Assembly: GCA_023213395.1 (NCBI GenBank)
Contig: CM041465.1
Coordinates: forward strand, 4,588,001-4,652,000
Reading direction: 5' to 3'
DNA: 64,000 nt
Source of the DNA: Cycas panzhihuaensis
Taxonomy: Eukaryota > Cycadophyta
Made by a program: the position numbers and the translations under genes. The notes beneath the pieces are model-generated. The model was not told the DNA's origin and ran no database searches. It saw only the letters and a program-made list of their open reading frames with translations. Shown one piece after another: positions 55,922 to 64,000 of this stretch. Within the stretch, counting starts at the first letter, position 1. Every line of letters starts with the position of its first letter.

Positions 55922-56810
55922 ATTAGGAATTGTAAAAATTTGGAGAATCTAGATGAAGAAGTATAGGTGATAAAAGTCACATAAAAAAATTACTAAACAT
56001 CAGAGTAACATGTTTAATCGAATGATAAGAAACTGAAAATCATTGTTATTAAGTTTGTTTGGATACCCTTCCCCTAGAAAGAAAAAGAATTAAATGTTCC
56101 CCTCTTCTAAAAAAAATGTTAATAGTCCCCCTTGTTGTTTAAAAACATATGATTGAAATAAGTTACTTGTTCAATTATTAGCATAAGAGTTAAGTATTAA
56201 ACAGAATAATAATAAGGGTGTTATATAGACTAATTACCCTTTAGTTATCTATTTAATGACACAAAAAAAAATTTAAATAAAATAGTCTTCCTTTAGAGGA
56301 GGGGAAGGAGTTGCTCACTCAAGATGACTTTCTAAAGTATTTAGAGATAAGGATAGAAGAGGTACTAGATAAATTTTTACTAAGTGATGAAATAAATCCC
56401 CAGAGTATGATTTATAAGGATGAAGCTCAGTTAAACATAATTAAGGCTGTTAGGATATCTATCATTGTTGAGTTATTGAATCCATAGTTAATCTCATAGT
56501 TTAAATGTGAACTAGAAAAAGAGTAATAATAGGCAATGAATACATAGCTCTAATAGGCTAATAAGACATATTAAGCCATCATAACTATCCTCACTCTTTA
56601 ATAATAGTTAAAGAAGTTCATATTATTATCTTAGTCCTTTCAAAAGATTGAATGTGTAATATAGTAAGGCGGGGTTTAAGGTTAATATTAAAATGTAGTA
56701 AGGGGGGGTTAATGTTAAGTCGATTTAAAGAATGGGAGAGTAATGCCCTTTAAAAAAGTATGTTTTAATTAATTAGATAATTACCCTAAGGTTAACTATG
56801 TTTGGTTTGA

Positions 56811-56851
<41 letters not shown>

Positions 56852-57658
56852 TATAGATATATATATAAGGAGGGGGGGTTAATGTTAACATTAAATGTAA
56901 ATTAAATTAAATTAAAATATATATAATAAAATAACAGACGCGATGAGTTTATCAAATACAAAAGATTATTTTTGCATTTGCAAAAACATTAGAGAATTTT
57001 TAAATTCAACTTGGGGTCCGAGAGGGGTGAAGGAGCGAAAACCCTACCTGTTCAATCGCAATTAAGGATGTGGCTGTTCATCGGCTTCGATTTGCAGAGA
57101 TGGCTTGCTCAGCAAGGGGTTCGTTCTATCTTTGTCTTGAGTAGCGGTGCTACGATGGCATGTATTTAAGGCAACTATTGGCACTACACATCTTTTCTTA
57201 GTGAACAATGGTGTTCTCTCCTATTCACATTAGACCTTGGTCTTCAAATTGACTTGTAATAACTTTGGCGTTGTCTGCGTTTGAGAGTCATGGAAGTCTA
57301 GTGCCATCAACCTAGTGCGTGAGTCTTTGATAGCTAGCACCGGTCATTCTGTTGCGAATTGTTAAGGATTCAGGTGTTAAGGAGAGTGAGAGCTTAAGGG
57401 GTAATTCTCGATAGGTGTGAAAGAGATGGAGTTGACAGGCAGATCTTGAGGCCAAAAGAAATTTTCAGAGGTGTGAATGGTAGACAGTCTTCTTCTGATG
57501 GCTCAGTTTATGTTGAAGAACCAAGAATCCCATCAAATGACAATGATGTGAATGAACTAACTCAAATTGATAAAAAGTTGGAGTAGTTGTAATGTAGATG
57601 CCTCTTCTCACACAGCTTTATGCTCTCCACATTTACTCAAAGATTTGGCACGAGCAGC
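55922..57658 (-). other. Leader of copia-2 with AT dinucleotide tract
   Basis: Two kilobases separate gag from the primer site. An (AT)n tract with GATATAGATAT interruptions lies at 56812-56868. The phrase AGGGGGGGTTAATGTTAA occurs at 56700 and 56870, a short internal duplication flanking the AT-rich part. On the plus strand 57398-57586 is an open frame with RPKEIFRGVNGRQSSSDGSV, antisense to the element, of unknown origin. Confidence 0.45.
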
Positions 57659-57820
57659 TTACTTCTTTCTTCCAACGCGTAGTCTCCTCTGTAGGGCGTA
57701 AGATTTTTCATGGCGGCTAGGTTCCTCTTCATGCAGATAAGCACCTTCATCTTCCATGCAAACAATTGCTAGGGGTTTCTTCCATTTACTTGATTGTTCA
57801 ACAGCAAGTGGGGCTCCATT
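57659..57820 (-). pseudogene. Coding-like fragment in copia-2 leader
   Basis: The minus strand reads 53 open codons beginning NGAPLAVEQSSKWKKPLAIV and including CMEDEGAYLHEEEPSRHEKS, ending TAA at 57659. Upstream in the same frame a TGA can be read through from a likely CGA. The composition is like a normal soluble protein, not like gag. It lies between primer site and gag, in sense orientation. It may be a captured host exon; I do not recognise the family. Confidence 0.35.
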
Positions 57821-57923
57821 CTGTACTCAAGGTATATGTAATGTGAAACGACCGAAATTTCTATCTTGGCTAATCTTAACTCTTTAATCTTCTCACTTTA
57901 ACGTGCTCCATAGGATCGATCAT

Positions 57924-58367
57924 GCTCTGATACCATGATGAAGAGAGGTAGCATGCACAATATCACAGGATCAAAGAATTAACCATACATAGGTGCCAAA
58001 TGACATTGCACACGTACACATTTTTAGCAGGTGGAAAACCCCTCTAAGGAAGAAAAACCACCTCTAAAATTTGAAAATTTATTGACTTAAAAGCTTTACA
58101 TAAAACCTCGACAGAAATACCCTATACATACGAATGGAAACCAGCCTTCAGACAGGCTTATGATAGCCTCCTAGATTCCTGAAACCAATTCCTAGAATCT
58201 ATGAGAGACTATTAAAGAAAGAGAGGTTCATTGAAATGGGCAGTTACTTATTTCAATGAGCTTTACATAATAACTAATAATTAACATAAACTTTATAAAA
58301 TAAACTTTAATAACTTACAATTACAGTATTAACATGTGACATAAAACTAACATTAATGTTCCTAACA
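57924..58367 (-). repeat. Primer site and 5' LTR of copia-2
   Basis: GCTCTGATACCA (57924-57935 on plus; Met-tRNA site) touches the 432-bp LTR (57936-58367), which starts TGATGAAGAGAGG and ends GTTCCTAACA. The target duplication CCTAT follows at 58368-58372. Confidence 0.95.
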
Positions 58368-58372
58368 CCTAT

Positions 58373-61370
58373 AATAGAGACGATTGACTTCTTTTCCATT
58401 TGTTGCTTTTCTTGAATGTTTATTAAATGGTTGTCATGCATTTATTAACTATATTAAGCTAGAATTATCCATACATTTCTCCCTTGGATGTACAAGTGCT
58501 AAATTTATCTACAATAGCATTCAATTAAATAAATTGAAGCAAAATATAAGATATGAAAGATGTAGCGCCTATGTTCCTTCTCTTGTTATTCCCAGTTATT
58601 GTTAATTTTAGTGAATGAGATCCATTTCCCTAAGCCCACCATTATAATCCAAGTATGGTGAGACATGATATCTACACTGGTTAATCTATGACAATTTCTG
58701 TCACTAAATCGAATGGGATTCTATCAATGGACTAAAAGAGCAGTAGAGGAAATATGCCTTTTCCTCATTAGTCACACTTACATATGAAAATGCACTGGGT
58801 AATCTACAACTCAGGCAATAACCTTGGATGGACTTGGGTCATCTAGGAATGACCCCTTGGTGACAATCCAAGAGCTTATCTCATTCCAACTCTGCTAGAG
58901 TTATTATTGTTGATGGTGATCTAAGGCAATTCTTCTCACTATCTGGTAAGGAGTTGTTTAGACCTATTAGATGAGGTTCAATCTCTAGGTCCCTTCCTTC
59001 CACTAATTTGAATCACTCAATCTAATCTTCTTCCTATGCATCCCCAATGTAGTTGCCCAAGTTACTAGATGTCCTAAACACTTACATCCCTCCTCTTAGA
59101 ACTCTACCACCATGGGCTAATACCAATGTAAGTGTTATAGTCCTAAGGTCTATAATATTATTCTTATGTTGGAATTCTATTTACATTCGACCTGGGATTT
59201 GATCTAGAGTCAAAGTCATTTCGTCTTCTTGGATTCAGGTTTCAAATACATATAATCATTTTGTAATTATAGGAACTACTACCAAATATCATTGGAATGC
59301 CTATAATGGATTGAAAGACTATAATTGACCCTAACCATAGAGATCATATATATGGTTTGATATAAAGAATTCATGTGCTAGAAGAGTAGGTGACAAAACT
59401 TTGGTTTAAATGCAACACAAGAATGAGGTTAGCCATTGGTCGTCAAATGGAGGTAATAATTTTGAATGATGGTAACTATAGATCTTAAGAAGAGAAGAAG
59501 AGAATTAAGTCAGTCCCTTATGTTTTCTAGATACTTCTGCATTATCCAAGGTATTATAAAGTTAATTATGAGGCAATGTCAGAGTGAAAACTTGATAGTC
59601 TTTTGAGAGAATATTATTTGCCTATTATTGGTGATCTTTCCTAGAAACATAACTATGTAATGGGAACCTTCCTATGGATCAATGAGGTAGAGTAAGAAGA
59701 TTTGAACCTATGATGCTCTAAGTGGACTGGGGTGCCATTTTGTTAATTAAGGATATAGAGCTTCTACTAGGAAGGCAATTGAGTTTAACCGAAGATTCTT
59801 TGATCAACATTGCCTTACGTCTCTACTTCCTAACTTCAATAGTTGAAGAGTAGTTACCAGGTTGTTTTGGTATATGATTGAGTTGGACCCAAGGTTTTTT
59901 TTTCATAGAACTTATTCTTATTCAATAAATCTAAGAGAAAAGAGTGCTTTTTATTTCTTAAGCCTAGTGGGCTACCCCATTAGTTTTAGAGGGAAGATGT
60001 TATAAAATAGTAAATTCAAATCTCTAAGGAAGATATGATAGAGATAAATTAAAATAAGTTGTTCATGTTGCAACAATTTGTGCTCAAAGTGTTTTTGATA
60101 AGAGACCCAAAATGTAGGAAGTAGTTAATTTTCTCAATGAGCAGTCAAAAGAGAATGAAAAAATTGTGAAGTTAGATATTATAAAATATAAACAAAATTT
60201 ACTAGAAACAGATGGAATGTTCTGAAGCTAGATAACTTAGATTAGGAGATAGCACAGATTGCATTTCCAACAGCATTGGTATTAATAGCCATACCTCTCA
60301 CTTCTCTGGTATTGAAAAGTAACTTCTTCCATCAGTTTTCTTAGTATTAGTGATTAGAGGAGCTCTTGGCATTATTGAGGCTAATAGTTATGTCTATCTG
60401 AATCTATTTAAAAGTCTAATTTTTCCTATTGTGACATAATGTAACTAAGGCATAATTACAGTCTAGAGTAAAAACCCTTCTCAATCTCATTTTTAGGACT
60501 ATATTTTATTTTTTGCAACTCTAGATATGAAAATTCAGGCTATTATTGAAAGTTTAGTAGAAATCACTACAAATTAGAAATTGGGGATATTGAATAGATT
60601 TTTATATGTAAATGGTTGCCTTCATGCATCCACATAGTCTAGATGCATCACTTTGGTAGCATTAATAACAACCTATTAAGGAGTAGTTTTCATGGCAACA
60701 TTTTTTATTTACGTGTTTTTTTATTAGTTATATTAGGACCCTACATTTCCTCTATTATTTCTGTAATAAACTACAGTTATTAGTGCTATTATAGTAACTA
60801 TGTTTGACTAATTTATAGTTTTATAAAGACATTTCTTGTACTACATTTTATTTTAGTTTATTCTAAATGTAAATATAATATTTTTGGGTTTGGAGGTATA
60901 ACAAATTTGTCCTACTTACTTATTATCTTCTATTATGATGTTTATGAAGTTTAGAGGCACAACTAATTTTCCCTCCACATCATCATTAGTAATGGTATTT
61001 TTTCCTTTTTGTAGAAGATGGCATAAATTCCACTTCCTTCATATGTTGATACCACTGGTGTTCTACACAATGAGTGCACCATTGCTTGCATTTTTTTCCT
61101 AGCATGTAGCAATACAGATGATACAATATATTTAATAGAATATCTAGCTTTATGGTATCTATATGGTTAGGTGGTTTGACCTACTCCTAAGATATGCATC
61201 AAATTCATATCTACTCTATGTCAATGAACCACATACATAATGGTATTACCTAAGCAACCGGTGGATATAGTGGTTGGTCCCCCATGTGATCTGTCATATG
61301 GTGATATCTTTATATGGACATCAGTGTCATTTTATTTGATACTATATTTATTAAAAAAAAATAAACATTA
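58373..61370. other. AT-rich stretch without recognisable gene
   Basis: Three-frame reading on both strands gives no conserved domain. If the LTR candidate at 61379 is real, this would include the decayed interior of a plus-strand element, but I find no copia or gypsy motif to support it. Confidence 0.4.
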
Positions 61371-61600
61371 TGGGGGGATGTTGGAAAATAATATTTAATT
61401 TTGGGTTAAACGCTAATGTTTATGTGATGATATTATACTCTATAGTATTCTAAGGTGCCATGTGCCATATTCCTATTTCATGTAACAGATTAATGTCATA
61501 GTTATATGTACACACTTAATATAAAATCAATGAAATACATATAAGCAATTTTTACTAAGTTTGATCCTTGTTTGTTTTTATTACTCATATATTGAGTGTA
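61371..61600 (+). repeat. Candidate polypurine tract and 3' LTR start
   Basis: TGGGGGGA (61371-61378) followed by TGTTGGAAAATAATATTT has the exact form of a polypurine tract meeting an LTR. A poly(A)-signal-like AT-rich stretch follows at about 61490-61540. The right end and any partner LTR are not found in the window. Confidence 0.4.
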
Positions 61601-63088
61601 TATAGTTCTATGCCTTTTCCTTTCCTTTCTTAATTTCTTCCCTTTTATTTTCCTTTCTCTTTACTTATCTCCTTCTACTTTTTCTACTTCTATTGTTTGG
61701 CTAATAAGGAAGCCTCTTCTCATTGCCTTTTATTTTCTCCTTCTTCTCTTAAAGAAGGTTAGGGACTAGTTGATTGCTTCTTCTACAAGATCTAACTCTT
61801 TACTTGCTCCTAAAGTTGAGTTAACCATTCTTTATCCTACACCCATTTTTTGGAATATTCTATCCAATTAGCTAGGATAGGCTATCTATATTCTGGTTGT
61901 AGTAGATCAAGACATGAACATTGAGAATACAACAACCCCTAGAAGAGAATTTGATAATAGAATACTATAGAGTATATGTTGATTTTGATATTATTCAAAT
62001 TTTTAAGAAGTTTAATAGAGACAAAGGAAACCCACCTAAAATTTTCCCCTTGTACTATCTTAAGAAGTATGGAACACATATTAGTTAGCACATATGGATT
62101 CTTTTGACTTAATATTACCTAAGTGAAGAGAAAATATATGACCCATTGTTGTTGCTCTAAAGCACACTTACAATGCAAATTCCTAAGGTTGAAACATCTA
62201 ACACATCGGCTCCTAACTGTTACATTTCTTACTCATGAGTAATCTAGTTATCCCTTGCTACATCCTCACATGTGTCTAGTAATTCTAAAATCTAAGCTAT
62301 TACCTTCAAAGTCATATCAAGTAAGTAGGCCTGTTGTGCACTTTGACTAACCACTACGGTCAAAAAATTAAATGCAATCGGGAACAATCCTACTTGTATA
62401 TATCAAGAAAACCCTACTTTTGTTAGGTTTATCTTATGCTCATCTATCATCGGCATAGTATCTCTTTCTGCTCATTATTTCATCATTTGTTTCCTAAAAT
62501 ACAATGTTAAATTTAGGGATATCCTCCATTCTACAATTTCTACTACAATTTTTGGATGCTTGCTTATATTGGACCTGGTTTATCACTATTGATTCTCTTA
62601 GTAAAGTCCTCTTTTACTTTATTTACCTCGTGTAGCCATCATCATTTCAAGTATAAATTGTCGCATTCATACCTTTGTTGTAGCCAAATCATAATTAGGA
62701 TCTCCATCATTATCAACCACTGCTATGTATGATGGCCACTTGTATGATTAATATTAATTGTATCTTTTGAAAATCTCACACTACCCTTAACCATCATGTC
62801 AATTATAACTTACCATCAACTCATCATTATTGTTATTTGATGTGTTCAATTATTCATGCTACCAAATCACATCAATTTTACAGTTGCATATCTGTCATTC
62901 TTACTCATGTGATTACAGCCATTACTATCTTAATTATGAGTGCAAGTATCTTTATGCACAGTTATAACTAAGATAATTATAATCATTCTTATATGAGGAG
63001 GAAACTATCCTCATGGCAAGTTAATTATATTTGTTCACTTAACCACTTCCTTCATATAGAATTACAATTATCCTCAATCTTAGTATAA
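61601..63088. other. Pyrimidine-rich then AT-rich sequence, no gene seen
   Basis: Positions 61610-61700 are nearly all C and T. From about 62640 the phrases resemble ever more degenerate forms of the 22-bp repeat that starts at 63089. Confidence 0.4.
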
Positions 63089-63755
63089 GGTTGTAATATT
63101 CCATATATAATGTTGTAACTTCCTCGTGTAGCATTCCTTGTGCCTAATTAAAATATTCATCATGCCAGGTTATAACTTCCCTCTTCAAGGTTGTAACTTC
63201 CTTATCCAAGTTTGCAACTTTATCATGTTAGTTACAATGTTCTTTATGTTAGGTTGCAACTTCCCTCTTACAAGGTTAAAACTTACCTCTTCTAAGATTG
63301 CAACTTAATCATGCTAGGTTGTAACATTCTTCATTCTAACTTGCAACCTCATTGTATCAGATTGAAATGTTCTTCATGCTAGGTTGCAAATTCCCTCTTC
63401 TAAGGTTGCAATTTCATCATACTAGGTTGTAACATTCTTTGTGTTAGGTTACAACTTCCTCATGCTAAGTCACGACTTCCTTCACCCAGAGTTGTAAACT
63501 TCCTAGTTCATAGTTACAACTATCCTCATCTAGAGTTATAAAAGTCCTCATCTAGAGTTGAAATGATATTTGTCCAAAGTTACAACTTTTAACATTCAGA
63601 GTTACAATTGTCTTAGTCCAAAGTTGTAACTTTCAGCAGTCAGAGTTACAACCGTCCTCGTCCAGAATTACAACTTTTCACATTCAGAGTTGTAATCGTC
63701 CTTGTCAAAAGTTGTAACTTCTGTCATCCAAAGTTATCACCATGGTTGTAAAAGA
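63089..63755. repeat. 22-bp tandem repeat array, about 30 units
   Basis: The core GTTGTAAC, or its reverse complement GTTACAAC, recurs at a spacing of 21-23 bp and mostly exactly 22: for example 63253, 63275, 63297, 63318, 63340, and 63557, 63579, 63601, 63623, 63645, 63667, 63689, 63711, 63733. Between cores are variable words such as TTCCTCATGCTAG and CATTCAGA. Left units favour GTTGYAAC with CTTCNTCATGCTAG; right units alternate GTTACAAC and GTTGTAAC with TCGTCCAGA. Units are diverged, so the array is old. The period is not a multiple of three. Confidence 0.85.
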
Positions 63756-63932
63756 TCTACAAAACAAGAACTTCTTATACTTCATATAATTAAGTGTTCT
63801 CTTGTCCCTATGGTTTATGTTCAATTTTTCCTTTCTTTTTTCATAACTTACTGTGTACTACTTTAGTCGACTTCCATTGACTATTTTATTAAATAATGTT
63901 CTATCTAAATGTTGAAATTATACAATACCATT

Positions 63933-63998
63933 TTATTGAATATGGTTTACCTTATATGGACCTAACCATTGTAACTCCATTTTACCTGGCTTCATATG
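63933..63998 (-). pseudogene. Integrase C-terminal end of a further gypsy element
   Basis: The minus strand from the right edge reads HMKPGKMELQWLGPYKVNHI and then a stop at 63933. PGK-x-x-x-x-WLGPY-x-V is the conserved end of gypsy integrases. It implies that another minus-strand gypsy element continues beyond the window and that the 22-bp array lies in its 3' region. Confidence 0.5.
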
Positions 63999-64000
63999 AA

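Larger units (their letters stand above)
27818..58367 (-). mobile_element. Ty1/copia retrotransposon copia-2, host of the nest
   Basis: A perfect 5-bp target duplication CCTAT flanks the element (27813-27817 and 58368-58372). The 5' LTR (57936-58367) is 432 bp. The 3' LTR is split into 27818-28218 (401 bp) and 51653-51683 (31 bp), which together also make 432 bp, so the 23.4-kb insertion between them removed nothing. Without the insertion copia-2 is about 7.1 kb. Gag, protease, integrase, RT and RNase H are present in copia order on the minus strand but carry many stops and key residue changes. Confidence 0.95.

Noticed and set aside
56812-56868. Regulatory TATA cluster
   Set aside because: It is a simple (AT)n microsatellite with GATATA interruptions inside the copia-2 leader.
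63089-63755. CRISPR array
   Set aside because: The unit is only 22 bp including the variable part, the repeats are degenerate and the context is plant retrotransposon DNA.
1-64000. tRNA, rRNA, endogenous pararetrovirus or host protein-coding gene
   Set aside because: I found only tRNA-complementary primer sites, no cloverleaf, no rRNA words, no caulimovirid movement or coat motif and no multi-exon gene apart from the PMD frame within G2.

Overview
The window is plant nuclear DNA with no recognisable stand-alone host gene. It is almost entirely Ty3/gypsy and Ty1/copia LTR retrotransposons and their relics, nested up to four deep. The size of the elements, the moderate to high LTR divergence, the Met-tRNA and TTGGCGACC-type primer binding sites and a plant mobile domain all point to a seed plant with a large, slowly purged genome. 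A conifer or other gymnosperm is my best guess; this is inference.

Layout. (1) 1-6900: minus-strand gypsy element G1 (integrase, RNase H, RT, protease, two zinc knuckles, gag, LTR), its 3' end outside the window. (2) 7230-20479: a cluster of a short gag-only LTR family. Copy A and fragment B share an LTR in tandem, a plus-strand copia element (copia-1, 11214-17334) is joined to B, and complete copy C (17402-20479) has the target duplication GGATC. (3) 20485-27060: a degenerate minus-strand copia with a recognisable gag. (4) 27069-27817: a relic of a G1-like gypsy element. (5) 27818-58367: a four-level nest. Copia-2 (TSD CCTAT) has its 3' LTR split by giant gypsy G2 (28219-51647, TSD ACATG/ATATG), which is itself interrupted by gypsy G3 (39520-46238, TSD AAAGG). 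(6) 58373-64000: mostly unassigned AT-rich sequence, with a candidate plus-strand 3' LTR at 61379, about 30 copies of a 22-bp repeat at 63089-63755, and the integrase tail of another minus-strand gypsy element at the right edge.

The most interesting element is G2, about 16.7 kb once G3 is removed, with LTRs of about 2.9 kb. Its ordinary RNase H lacks the first catalytic aspartate. A second RNase H with all four acidic residues lies about 4 kb beyond integrase, next to the 3' LTR. Between the two is an antisense plant-mobile-domain reading frame, preceded by three perfect hairpins, two of whose loops are complementary.

No element looks able to move: all have stop codons. In copia-1 and in the G2 pol segment a single frame runs 3.3-4.0 kb with at least ten stops and no frameshift, and nearly all the stops fit C-to-T or G-to-A changes, the expected mark of methylated-cytosine deamination in silenced DNA. 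Percent identities and domain calls are by eye; no database search was possible.
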